A stretch of DNA of 64,000 nucleotides from Streptomyces sp. 11x1. Its GTDB lineage: Bacteria > Actinomycetota > Actinomycetes > Streptomycetales > Streptomycetaceae. Positions 16,643 through 25,293 of the stretch are shown in pieces (position 1 is the first letter of the stretch; every line of letters begins with the position of its first letter). Location of the stretch: assembly GCF_032598905.1 (NCBI RefSeq), contig NZ_CP122458.1:2728001-2792000 (forward strand), in the 5' to 3' direction. The notes below the pieces were generated by a model. That model was not told the DNA's origin and made no database searches. It saw nothing but the letters and a program-made list of their open reading frames with translations. The translations under genes and the position numbers were made by a program.

Positions 16643-18979
16643 TCATGGAAGGAGGGGGTTGGTGAGAGTGACGTAGACGGACTGGGTGTCGACAGGACCG
16701 ACGAGTTCATCGAGGCCGTGGAGGCGGGTCAGCAGGTTGGCCTTGCAGCGCAGGACGGGTGAGTCGAGCAGTCGGGCGGGCAGGGTGGTGTTCAGCCGGG
16801 CGGGACCGGTGGCCACATCCGCGAGGAAGCGGCGGAAGGCGGCGAGCAGGAGCCGCTCGTCGCCGAGGCGCTGGGAGCCGAAAGCACCGATGAGACCGAA
16901 CACGTTGTTGATGCCGAGGTAGTAGGCGAATCGTTCGTCGGTGACCTCGTCGGAGACGAACGTGTCGCTGCGCTCGCCGATGCCGGGCAGCCGGGATCGG
17001 AGGTCCGCACGGCGGGACTCACGGAAGTAGTAGCCCTGGTTGTCGCGGAACCTTCCGCCGATGGGCCAGCCGTCGGGGTCCAGTAGGACGAGCGTGTTCT
17101 GCTGGTGCGCTTCGAGGGCGATCCCGGCCTCACTGTCGAGCCACAGCACGGGCCGCACGACGTGTTCCAGGTAGCGCAGGAACCACTCGACGGCTACGGC
17201 TCCCCGGGAACGCCCGGTCCGCCCGGCGAGACGGTTGACGACCTCCTCAAGCCGCGACCGCATGAGGAGGCGCTCGTCGGGGTGGCCTTCGCCATCGGGG
17301 TACGGCCGGGGTGCCACGAGGCCCGCGACGCAGGACGCGTCGTCCGCCGGGCCGAACGGGTTGTGCCGGATGACCACGTCCAGGCCCACCAGGGGGTCGC
17401 CGTCCGGTGCGGTGCCCGCCAGCCAGGCCGGGTCGCGGACGATGTCGAACCCGGGATGGGCCGCCTGCCACCGCTCGGCCAGGCCGGTGCGCAGCAAGCG
17501 GTGCACCTCGACACCGCGATGGAGTTCCTTGCGGAGGTTCTCACGGCGGGAGTTGGTGATGCGCAGGCCCAGAGAGAGCTTCAGCATCGCGGGGGCACCG
17601 GTGCGGTGAACGGTGCGGACGGAGGAGGTGGGGTGCCAGGGAGCGCCGTGCGGGCCCAGGTCGCGCAGCAGGCCGGCGTCGAGCAGCGCGGCGACGGCCG
17701 GGCGGTGGCGGACCTCGCGGAGCTGCCAGGGGTGCAGGGGTAGGGCGGTGAAGCCGTCGGGGAGTGGCAGGTCCGGCCCGGCCAGCCGCGCGGTCAGACG
17801 GCCGGCGGGGACGACACGGCCGCGCTCGGTCCACGCCGAGTCGGTCGACAGGACGGAGGGTGCGACCGCCATCCAGTGCAGGGGGAAGGAGCCACGCAGT
17901 TCAGGTGAGTACAGGCGCGCTTCGGCCTCGGAAAGCCCTTCCCTGCTCTTCGGGGTGGGGTGGAGGGGATGGCCGAGGAGGAGGGCCTGCTCGGCGGCCA
18001 GGAACCGGGCGGGGTCGTCGGCGGGTTGAGCACGGCGCTCGGTGATGAACAGAGCGACCTGGCGGGCGGAGTCGGCGACACTCCCCACCAGGTCCAGTGG
18101 GTCGCGCTCGATGTGCGGGGTGGGCTGGATGTGCGGGGTGGGCGCGGCCCTGGGTCGGGGTCGGGGCCGGGGGGTTGTTCCCCGCGTGCCTCCTGCGGTC
18201 GCCTCGCGGGTCAGCAGGACCGCGAGCGTGACCGCGTCGACAGGGGGTGCGGTGTCGGGGGCGCCGGCGAGGTGGGGGCGGCCGAAGCGGTGCCAGCCGG
18301 TGGGAGACCAGTAGCGCACCGGCGCGAGGAGGGTCGTGCCGGTGGCGGGGAGAGGGATGTGGAGGACGCCGCCGTGGTCTTGGGGAGGGGTGAGGTCGTG
18401 TTCGCGTACCCAGCAGCGCAAGAGGTTCTCGGCCGCTGCCGCCTGTGCGGCGGTGTGCGGGTCGGGGTGGTGCAGGAGGTCGGCGTCGGTGCCGAGGTCG
18501 GGGTCGGGCGAGGTCGTAAGGGCCCGGCCGCTGTCCGTGTCCTGGCGTGGGGCCGGGCAGCCGCGCTCGTGGCTCGGCCCCGTCGGGTGGTCGGGAAGCA
18601 CGGGTCGGCGAGGGACTGGCTGGGCGGGGCACGGTACCTGCGCGGGCACGCCGGGGTGGGGGCCAGCTTGGTGCCGCGGTGGGTCCAGCAGGCTGGCCCC
18701 CGGTTCCGTCAGGCAGCTGTCCCGCTCGACTTGACTGGGCCCAAGTTCACCCGGCTCGACCTGGCTGGGCCCGTGCTGCCTCGGCTCGGCCTGGGTGGGC
18801 CCGGGCTCACTCGGCTCGACGTGCGCGGGTCGCCGCTGTCCCGGCTCGGTCTGGCCGGGCGATGGTTCGGAGCGGCCTGGCAGCGGTGGTTCAGCGCTCA
18901 AGGGGCCGGAGGGCTGAGGGACGTGGGCTTCCGGGGAGCGGTGGTGGGTGCGGGCCCCGGGGGCGGGCGGCGGGTTCAC
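16643..18979 (-). CDS. IucA/IucC-family (NRPS-independent) siderophore synthetase
   Basis: NIS synthetases adenylate citrate or similar carboxylates and join them to amines or alcohols. The frame has 778 codons, longer than the usual ~600, because the first ~170 residues are Pro/Glu/Gln-rich low complexity encoded partly by 30-bp DNA repeats. The catalytic part begins near residue 175. It has the ATP-binding motif HPTPKSREG (340-348, Lys344), then KLSLGLRITNSRREN and the carboxylate-site segment EAHQQNTLVLL. The GTG start at 18979 has a weak AGGA ahead; a start after the repeat region is possible. Middle gene of the aminotransferase-synthetase-acyltransferase set. Substrates are not deducible. 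Confidence 0.85.
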   Translation of the reverse strand: MNPPPAPGARTHHRSPEAHVPQPSGPLSAEPPLPGRSEPSPGQTEPGQRRPAHVEPSEPGPTQAEPRQHGPSQVEPGELGPSQVERDSCLTEPGASLLDPPRHQAGPHPGVPAQVPCPAQPVPRRPVLPDHPTGPSHERGCPAPRQDTDSGRALTTSPDPDLGTDADLLHHPDPHTAAQAAAAENLLRCWVREHDLTPPQDHGGVLHIPLPATGTTLLAPVRYWSPTGWHRFGRPHLAGAPDTAPPVDAVTLAVLLTREATAGGTRGTTPRPRPRPRAAPTPHIQPTPHIERDPLDLVGSVADSARQVALFITERRAQPADDPARFLAAEQALLLGHPLHPTPKSREGLSEAEARLYSPELRGSFPLHWMAVAPSVLSTDSAWTERGRVVPAGRLTARLAGPDLPLPDGFTALPLHPWQLREVRHRPAVAALLDAGLLRDLGPHGAPWHPTSSVRTVHRTGAPAMLKLSLGLRITNSRRENLRKELHRGVEVHRLLRTGLAERWQAAHPGFDIVRDPAWLAGTAPDGDPLVGLDVVIRHNPFGPADDASCVAGLVAPRPYPDGEGHPDERLLMRSRLEEVVNRLAGRTGRSRGAVAVEWFLRYLEHVVRPVLWLDSEAGIALEAHQQNTLVLLDPDGWPIGGRFRDNQGYYFRESRRADLRSRLPGIGERSDTFVSDEVTDERFAYYLGINNVFGLIGAFGSQRLGDERLLLAAFRRFLADVATGPARLNTTLPARLLDSPVLRCKANLLTRLHGLDELVGPVDTQSVYVTLTNPLLP
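18721..18870. repeat. Five imperfect 30-bp tandem repeats in the NIS synthetase N-terminus
   Basis: Units start at 18721, 18751, 18781, 18811 and 18841, each opening with a variant of YCSGCTCGRC and with a GGGC core. They encode degenerate decapeptides such as EPGPTQAEPR and HGPSQVEPGE at about residues 37-87 of the synthetase. The unit is a multiple of three, so copy changes would keep the frame. Confidence 0.85.
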
Positions 18980-19147
18980 GGCGGTTCCTGGGGTTGCTCG
19001 TGCGGGAGGGCAGTCGCGGGTTCGTACCGGCGAGCGGAGGTGAGGCGGGTGTTGGAGGGGAGCAGGCGTGGGGAGCGGTGGTGGGGCCGTGCCGTGGGTG
19101 GGTGGCTGGTTGGGGCGTGGCGGGGTGGGCGGTCGTGGGGGTGGTGT

Positions 19148-20650
19148 TCAGCCGCCCGGCGTGCGGGCGGGGACTCCGGCTCGCACGAGGGCCGGGTGCA
19201 CCGGGAATCGTGTCGCTGCGGTGGCCGCCACCGAGGCGATCGCGTCCGTCAGCCGGTCGAGCACTGCGTTCGTCTGATCGTCGGTGATCGTGAGGGGCGG
19301 CAGGAGGCGGACGACGCCGGCATGGCGGCCGCCGAGATCGACGATCAGCCCACGGCGGAGGCACTCACGCTGTACGGCGGTGGCGAGGGAAGGGGCGGGT
19401 GGGCGCGGACCGGTCTCGTCGGGTCCAGGGGGCGCGTCCGGGGTGACCATCTCGATGCCGATCATCAGCCCCCGTCCTCGTACGTCACCGACACAGGCGA
19501 ACCGCTCGGTGAGGGGGCGGAGTTGAGCGAGGATGCGGGCGCCCAGGGTGGCGGCGCGTTCAGCGAGGCCGTTCTCGCGGACGTGAGCGAGGGTGGCGGC
19601 GCCCGCGGCCATGGCGAGCTGGTTGCCGCGGAAGGGGGTGGCATGGGTGCCGGGCCGCCAGACGTCGAGGTCGTCGCGGTGGACCACGACGGCCAGCGGC
19701 AGGCTGCCGCCGATGGCCTGGGAGAGGACCATGACGTCGGGGACGACGCCGCTGTGCTCGACGGCCCAGAAGCGGCCGGTGCGGCCCACACCCGTCCGGA
19801 CCTCGTCGGCGATCAGCGGGATCGAGCGGGCGGCGGTGATCTCCCGCATGCGGCGCAGCCAGCCGTCCGGGGCGGGGAGGACTCCTCCCTCGCCCTGGAC
19901 GGGTTCGAGGAGCATGCCGGCGGGCAGCGGTGCTCCGGGATCGGCGTCGTCGAGGACGGACTCGGTCCAGCGGGCGGCGAGTTCGGCGCCGCGTTCGCCG
20001 CCGATACCGAACGGGCAGCGGTAGTCCTGCGGGTAGGGCAGGCGTGGCGCCCGGATGTCGCGGGCGGTCGCGGGTGCTTCGAGGGCCCCGGTGTTCAGGT
20101 CGGCGTGGGCACCGGTGAAGGCGAGCAGGCCGGAGCGTCCGGTGGCGGCCCGGACCAGTCTGCAGGCGACCTCGACCGCGTCCGTGCCGGAGGGGCCGCA
20201 GAACCGGACGCGGGCACGGTCCGCGAGCTCTGGTGGCAGGGTGCGGAGCAGTTCGGTGGTGAAGGCGTCCTTGGCGGGGGTGGCCAGGTCGAGGACGTGC
20301 AGCTGAGCACCCGAGGCGACCGCCTTGCGGATGGCTTCGAGGACGACCGGGTGGTTGTGGCCGAGGGCGAGGGTTCCGGCGCCGGACAGACAGTCGAGGT
20401 AGCGGCGACCGTCGGCGTCCTCGACGGTCAGCCCGCGCGCGCGTACGGGAACGACGGGCAGGGAGCGCGCGTAGGTGCGCGCCGCCGAGTCTCGGGCGGC
20501 CTGCGGCCACGGAATCCTTCCGTGCCCCGACCGCACGGCACGTGCCCCGTCGTGCTCCCGTCGTGGGCGGGCCGGTTCGCCCGCGGGTCTCGGACCCGCT
20601 CGCTCGGGGTCACGTCCCACCGGCGCCACCGCGGACTCGGTCACCGCCAC
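19148..20650 (-). CDS. Class III aminotransferase-like protein (diaminobutyrate-AT type) lacking the PLP lysine
   Basis: About 500 residues of the fold used by L-2,4-diaminobutyrate:2-oxoglutarate aminotransferases such as RhbA, Dat and PvdH. Family features are clear: LGHNHPVV near the N-terminus, the IADEVRTGVGRTGRFW block with the ring-binding Asp, and FRGNQLAMAAGA. However, the Schiff-base lysine of the usual LSKAIGG is Gln (LSQAIGG; CAG codon at 19718-19720, residue 311), and the phosphate-contacting Thr of the usual GTFRGNQ is Pro (TPFRGNQ, residue 339). Ordinary transamination is therefore doubtful. The start is taken as GTG at 20650, about 9 nt after GGGAGGA; an in-frame GTG at 20668 overlaps that site. 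First gene of the siderophore-like set. Confidence 0.82.
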   Translation of the reverse strand: MAVTESAVAPVGRDPERAGPRPAGEPARPRREHDGARAVRSGHGRIPWPQAARDSAARTYARSLPVVPVRARGLTVEDADGRRYLDCLSGAGTLALGHNHPVVLEAIRKAVASGAQLHVLDLATPAKDAFTTELLRTLPPELADRARVRFCGPSGTDAVEVACRLVRAATGRSGLLAFTGAHADLNTGALEAPATARDIRAPRLPYPQDYRCPFGIGGERGAELAARWTESVLDDADPGAPLPAGMLLEPVQGEGGVLPAPDGWLRRMREITAARSIPLIADEVRTGVGRTGRFWAVEHSGVVPDVMVLSQAIGGSLPLAVVVHRDDLDVWRPGTHATPFRGNQLAMAAGAATLAHVRENGLAERAATLGARILAQLRPLTERFACVGDVRGRGLMIGIEMVTPDAPPGPDETGPRPPAPSLATAVQRECLRRGLIVDLGGRHAGVVRLLPPLTITDDQTNAVLDRLTDAIASVAATAATRFPVHPALVRAGVPARTPGG

Positions 20651-20896
20651 TGCTGCACTTCCTCCCACGGTTCATCAGAGGCGAGTCGGCAGGGGTCACC
20701 GAACACCGGCGGGTCCCCCGCACGTACCAACGACGAGACCGGTACGGGGAAGCGGGTCGGACGAAAATATGTGCCGCGGCGGATGCTTGGCCGGTTCGGT
20801 CCGGTCCGCTCGGGTGCCGCCGACCGGACCTTCGGCCCGTGTCCCTACGGTCGGGCCCGGACGGCCGGAGCGGTGCGGCCGGATTCCGGTGGTGGG

Positions 20897-21715
20897 TTAC
20901 CGCTTCAGTCCGACGCCGCCGAAGTGGGTGACGTCGATGTCCTCGTCGTCGGCTCCGGGGCGCCAGCGGGAACAGGAGACGATGCCCGGGGGAAGGAGTT
21001 CGACGTCGCCGAAGAGGCGTACGAGGTCGGCATGGCTGCGCAGCGTCATCGCCGCCGAAGCCTGTCCGTTTCAGTACTCCACGGCCTGCGTCATCGCTTC
21101 GCCGTCGACCTCGGTGGTGGGATGGGAGATCACGAGGTGGCTGCCGGGCGGTACGGCAGCCACCAACCGCCGTACCACAGCGGCCGCTTCGTCGGTGTCC
21201 ATGCCGAAGTTCAGGACGCCCAGCATGGTGATCGCGATCGGCTGCCGGAAGTCCAGGGTGCCCGCGGCGCCCCTCAGGATCGTGTCGGGATCGTGGACGT
21301 CGGCGTCTATGTAGTCGGTGGCACCCTCGGCGGTGCTGTTGAGCAGTGCGTGGGCGTGCGCGAGGACGATGGGGTCGTTGTCGACGTAGACGATCTTGCA
21401 GGAGGGGTTGACGCGCTGGGCCACCTCGTGGGTGTTGTCCGCGGTGGGCAGGCCGGTGCCGATGTCCAGGAACTGCCGGACACCGGCTTCCTCGGTCAGA
21501 TAGCGGACGGTGCGGGCCAGGAAGCGGCGGTCGGCGACGGCGGAGCGGGGAAGCTCGGGTACGAAACCGAGGATCTGGTCGCCGACCTGCTCGTCGACCT
21601 CGTAGTGGTCCTTGCCGCCCAACCAGTAGTTCCAGATCCGCGCGGAGTGAGAGACGTTCGTCCGGAGCTGGTTGACGCGCGCGACACCCGCGTTGCTGTG
21701 GGAGTGGTCGGACAT
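20897..21715 (-). pseudogene. SAM-dependent methyltransferase (DUF574 type) with in-frame stop
   Basis: A Streptomyces-type methyltransferase of the DUF574/Methyltransf_19 group. The family signature IWNYWLGGKDHYEVDEQ and the SAM loop FLDIGTGLP are intact. The reading frame stops at TGA (21071-21073), after AMTQAVEY, where the family normally has Trp. In the same frame the sequence continues for 57 good codons (LRSHADLVRLFGD ... SRWRPGADDEDID ... FGGVGLKR) to a TAA at 20897-20899. A single TGG-to-TGA change explains everything. The ATG start at 21715 has AGGAG 9 nt ahead. The truncated product would be 214 of 272 residues. Either a young pseudogene, a read-through case or a base error. Confidence 0.85.
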
Positions 21716-21779
21716 ACGGTGCGGGCTCCTTCGGAACATGAGCGGCGAGTTCTTCCCCGACCTAGATTCACTCGCTCAA

Positions 21780-21878
21780 CTACCGCAAGGGAAGAGGCAT
21801 TTGGTCAGGGCGGTTGGTCGACTGCGCCTGGTTGATCGCCTGGTCGGGGGGCTCGTAGCCAAACCGTTGCCGTTCCAT
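21780..21878 (-). CDS. Possible 32-residue small protein upstream of methyltransferase
   Basis: A short frame, ATG at 21878 with GGGGGA 6 nt upstream, encoding a hydrophilic Gln/Pro/Arg-rich peptide that starts MERQRFGYEPPDQ. It lies 64 bp before the methyltransferase on the same strand. The ribosome site is good, but third-position GC is only moderate and I recognise no family. Could be a real small protein, a leader, or chance. The rest of the 21716-22118 gap shows nothing further. Confidence 0.35.
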   Translation of the reverse strand: MERQRFGYEPPDQAINQAQSTNRPDQMPLPLR

Positions 21879-22118
21879 CGGATGTCCCCCACACCGACCG
21901 CATAGTGTGTGGTGCCGTTCCGAAGGACGCGGGTCGGTGGATCTCACCGAGCCACGCGGACGAGGACTACGTACGTAGTAGGTACGAAGAAACAAGTGTG
22001 CGGAGCCGCGCGAAATGTCGTGTCGGCCACGTACAAGAAGGCGGCCGGCGCGCGGAGGAGTCGTGCGCTGTCCGTCTCGGCACCACAGATTCTCAACGCC
22101 CCAGGGGGAGTTCAGACC

Positions 22119-23351
22119 ATGCGACCCATACGACCGCTCTTCGCCGCCCGTCGTGGGAGGAGCACGCGCCGCAGAACCTCCCCCGTTCTGGCCGTGGTCG
22201 GCCTCGCCACGGTTATGTCGTTGACGGCCACCGCATGCGGCTCGGGGGACACCACGGCGAACGCCGAGGCGTCGGCCTCCGCGCAGGACAGCGGAAGCGG
22301 GGGCGACGGCAAGATCCGGATCCCGGACGACATCAAGGACAAGCTGAAGGAACACGGGATCGACCTCGACAAGTGGCGGGGCGGGGCGTGGAAGAACTGG
22401 GACAAGGACGACTGGCTGCGCGAGGCCGAGGACTACGTCAACCCGATCATCAAGGACCTGTGGGACCCGGACCGGATGCGGGACGCCGAGGAGCCGGAGA
22501 AGGAGGTCGACGAGGGCGACATCACCGGTGACCAGGGTGTGACCGACCCGACGCCGGAGTCCGTCGACGCGAAGGCGGTGGCGGCTCAGTACCACGCGAA
22601 CGTGCCCGAGGCGGGCAAGGTCTTCTTCGACGCGCCCGAGGGCACGATGGTCTGCTCGGCGACGGTGGTGCAGGACCCGGCCAACCCGGGCAAGTCCAAC
22701 CTCGTGTGGACGGCCGGTCACTGTGTGCACGCCGGTAAGGCGGGCGGCTGGTACCGGAACATCGCCTTCGTTCCCTCGTACAACGACAGTGCCATGGCGG
22801 CCTCGGAACTGAAGACCGCGACGAAGGAGGAGGTCGCTCCGTTCGGCGTCTGGTGGGGCGACTGGGCGCAGACCTCGGACCAGTGGATCGAGCAGGGCGG
22901 TCAGACGGGCGGTGACGGGGCGCCGTACGACTTCGCGGTGATCCATGTGACGCCGGAGGAGGGCAGCGGGGGCAAGTCGCTGGAGGAGATGGTCGGTTCG
23001 GCGCTGCCGGTGGACTTCGACGCGCCTGCCGTGCCGCAGGTGCAGAGCATCACCGCGACCGGCTACCCGGCGGGGGCTCCGTACGACGGCGAGACGATGT
23101 ACCAGTGCACGGACAAGCCGGGGCGGCTCTCGCTCGTCGAGGCCGACCCGACGATGTACCGCATCGGCTGCTCGATGACCGGCGGCTCGTCCGGTGGGGG
23201 CTGGGTGGCGACTGGTTCGGACGGTGAGCCCGCGCTGGTGTCCAACACCTCCATCGGTCCGGTGAGCGCCGGCTGGCTGGCGGGGCCGCGGTTGGGCAAG
23301 GAGGCCGAGGGCGTGTACAAGGCGGTGAGCGGCAAGTTCGCTTCGCAGTGA
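22119..23351 (+). CDS. Lipoprotein trypsin-like serine protease
   Basis: 410 residues, exported and lipid-anchored. The N-terminus has a basic, twin-arginine-containing stretch, then a hydrophobic segment ending in the lipobox-like TATAC-GSG. Next comes a conserved helical propeptide-like domain (DKLKEHGIDLDKWRGGAW ... NPIIKDLWDPDRMR), then a chymotrypsin-fold domain with the triad: His in WTAGHCVH, Asp in YDFAVIHV, Ser in GGSSGGGW. The active-site Ser sits in a wider glycine-rich loop than the classic GDSGGP. Start ATG at 22119, GGGGGAG 8 nt ahead. A paralogue follows immediately in tandem. Substrate unknown; extracytoplasmic. Confidence 0.88.
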   Translation: MRPIRPLFAARRGRSTRRRTSPVLAVVGLATVMSLTATACGSGDTTANAEASASAQDSGSGGDGKIRIPDDIKDKLKEHGIDLDKWRGGAWKNWDKDDWLREAEDYVNPIIKDLWDPDRMRDAEEPEKEVDEGDITGDQGVTDPTPESVDAKAVAAQYHANVPEAGKVFFDAPEGTMVCSATVVQDPANPGKSNLVWTAGHCVHAGKAGGWYRNIAFVPSYNDSAMAASELKTATKEEVAPFGVWWGDWAQTSDQWIEQGGQTGGDGAPYDFAVIHVTPEEGSGGKSLEEMVGSALPVDFDAPAVPQVQSITATGYPAGAPYDGETMYQCTDKPGRLSLVEADPTMYRIGCSMTGGSSGGGWVATGSDGEPALVSNTSIGPVSAGWLAGPRLGKEAEGVYKAVSGKFASQ

Positions 23352-23583
23352 CACCGGGCCGTCCATATGACACCCGGCTGGCCTGAGGAGACCGGCCGAC
23401 CAGGTGGTGCTCGGCGCACTGGCCGCCGCATCAAGAGGCCGGGCTGACCAGGTGGCGCCGCCCCGAGGAGGGGCAGAAGTGGGGCGGCGCGCGGGAATCT
23501 CGCTCGCGCGCCCTCCGCCCGTCCCCCAGCGCCCCCGCACAGTGGGCGTGACACACGGATAGTTCCGACGGGGGTCGAGAACC

Positions 23584-24766
23584 ATGCGTTTCTCATCTGG
23601 GCGGTACCACCTGCTCGCCGCCACCGGTCTCGTCGCGGCTCTGGCGCTGGCCTCGACCGCCTGTGGGTCGGGCGAGGGCGGCGCGGACGACAAACCCGGC
23701 GCCGCCGCGTCCCGCACCGCCGACAGGGACGGTGACGGTGTCCCCGACGTCCTCGCCGACAAGCTCGCGGAGCACGGTGTGGATGTCGACGGCTGGAAGG
23801 GCGGGGGCTGGAAGGACTGGGGCCGGGACAAGTGGCTCGGTGAGGCACAGGACTTCCTCAATCCCGTGATCGAGGACCTCTGGGACGCGGAGCGGATGCG
23901 CGAGGCCGGGGATCCGGGGAAGACCGTCGCGGCGCGGGACGCCTCCGCCGAAAGAGGGCGTCAGCGATCCGGTCCCGGCGCCCGTCGAGGCCAGGGCGGA
24001 GAAGACGCCGTACCACGAGCACGCCGGTCCGGTCGGGAAGATCTTCTTCGACTCCCCCGAGGGCGCGATGGTCTGTTCGGGGACGGTCGTCTCGGATGTG
24101 AACCATCCCGGCAAATCCAACCTCGTGTGGACCGCCGGTCACTGTGTCCACGCCGGGAGCGGGGGCGGCTGGTACCGGAACATCGTCTTCGTCCCGGCCT
24201 ACATCGACCTCGGCAGGTCCGAGGAGGAGCTGGCCGGGGGCGCGGCCGCCGAGGAGATCACCCCGTTCGGACAGTGGTGGGCGGACTGGGCCGCGACCTC
24301 GGACGAGTGGATCGCGGGCGGGTCCGAGGAAGGGGGTGCCGGTGCCCCGTACGACTACGCGGTGCTGCATGTGCGGCCGGAGGCGGGCGGCACGTCCTTG
24401 GAGGAGACGGTCGGGGCGGCCCTGGATGTGGACTTCTCCGCGCCGTCCGCGTCCGAGGCCGCGACAGTGGGCGCCTGGGGCTACCCGGCCGCACCGCCGT
24501 ACAACGGTCTGACCATGTTCCGGTGCGTCGACAGGCCTGGACGGTTGTCCCTGGATCCGTCGCTGCCGACGATGTACCGGATCGGCTGCACCATGACCGG
24601 GGGTTCGTCCGGCGGCGGCTGGTTCCGGATGGTCGGTGGCGAGCCCCGGCTCGTGTCGAACACGTCGATCGGTCCGTCCGACAACACCTGGCTCGCGGGA
24701 CCTCAACTGGGCGAGGGGTCACGGACGTTGTACGACGAGATGAGTGACACGTACGGCGGCCGGTGA
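23584..24766 (+). pseudogene. Paralogous lipoprotein serine protease broken by a +1 frameshift
   Basis: A second copy of the preceding protease: lipobox TACGSG, the same propeptide-like segment (DKLAEHGVDVDGWKGGGW ... NPVIEDLWDAERMR), and a complete protease domain with WTAGHCVH, YDYAVLHV and GGSSGGGW. The N-terminal part is in one frame, the protease domain in another. Removing one A from the AAA at 23951-23953 restores a smooth frame (DASAEEGVSDP) that aligns with the first copy. No stop separates the parts, so the shifted frame makes a long nonsense tail. Start ATG 23584. Either a recent pseudogene or a base-calling insertion. Confidence 0.87.
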
Positions 24767-24836
24767 GCGCGGGCCGGGCGGTGATTGCGGTCCGGGAGGG
24801 CTGACAGGCCGCCGTCGTGGTCGGTCCGGCGGCCCA

Positions 24837-25166
24837 GCCACGCAGTCGACCCGCGTGGCGGGCGAGCCGGTCGAGCGCCAGGGACAGGTGTTCCTCGACG
24901 CCGGGGCGGAGCATCGCCGTGTGCGGGATGACCACGGAGGTCTCGTGGAGGCGGGCGCAGTGCGGCAGTCGGGCCCGGCGGGGGTCGAGGGCCTGCCAGT
25001 ACTCCGGGGAGAGGCGGTGCCGAGGTTTGCTGTGCTGCAGATAGGCGGGTGAGGAGTCGAGAGGGCGGTAGCAGGCCTCGACGGGGACGCGGAGTTCGGC
25101 GGCGAGGGCAGCACGGACGGTTGCCCCGGGTACCTCGTGCAGTGGCGTCGAGTCGGGCAGGTACGA
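24837..25166 (-). pseudogene. C-terminal remnant of a DegT/DnrJ/EryC1-type aminotransferase
   Basis: About 110 codons resembling the C-terminal domain of DegT/StrS-family sugar or cyclitol aminotransferases: VPVEACYRPLDSSPAYLQ, HSKPRHRLSPEYWQALDP, and LHETSVVIPHTAML. There is no N-terminal catalytic part, no start codon with a ribosome site, and no stop at the expected end; the frame runs on antisense to the protease pseudogene. It is an orphan fragment, probably left by a deletion. The remainder of the 24767-25293 gap holds only the hflX terminator. Confidence 0.7.
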
Positions 25167-25221
25167 CAGAGCCAGGGCGTGTCCCGGTGGTCGGCTGCGG
25201 ACGTATCGCCTCCGCCGCATA

Positions 25222-25261
25222 CCGAAGGCCCGCCCCTCGGCGGAGGGGGGCGGGCCTTCGG
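25222..25261 (-). terminator. Terminator hairpin of hflX, 15-bp perfect stem
   Basis: CCGAAGGCCCGCCCC (25222-25236) pairs exactly with 25247-25261, loop 10 nt. It begins 32 nt beyond the hflX stop codon on the minus strand. Confidence 0.85.
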
Positions 25262-25293
25262 GCATGCCTGGACGGGCGAGCGCTGCCGGACGG

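Noticed and set aside
18721..18870. CRISPR-like spacing of repeats
   Set aside because: Units are contiguous, 30 bp, degenerate and in frame with a gene; no unique spacers and no cas genes.
20651..20780. Iron box (DmdR/IdeR) before the aminotransferase
   Set aside because: No TTAGGTTAGGCTCACCTAA-like palindrome found on either strand.
17960..21835. 1291-codon + strand frame across the siderophore-like genes and methyltransferase
   Set aside because: Crosses several genes on the other strand that have clear family motifs; composition is Gly/Arg/Val-rich noise.
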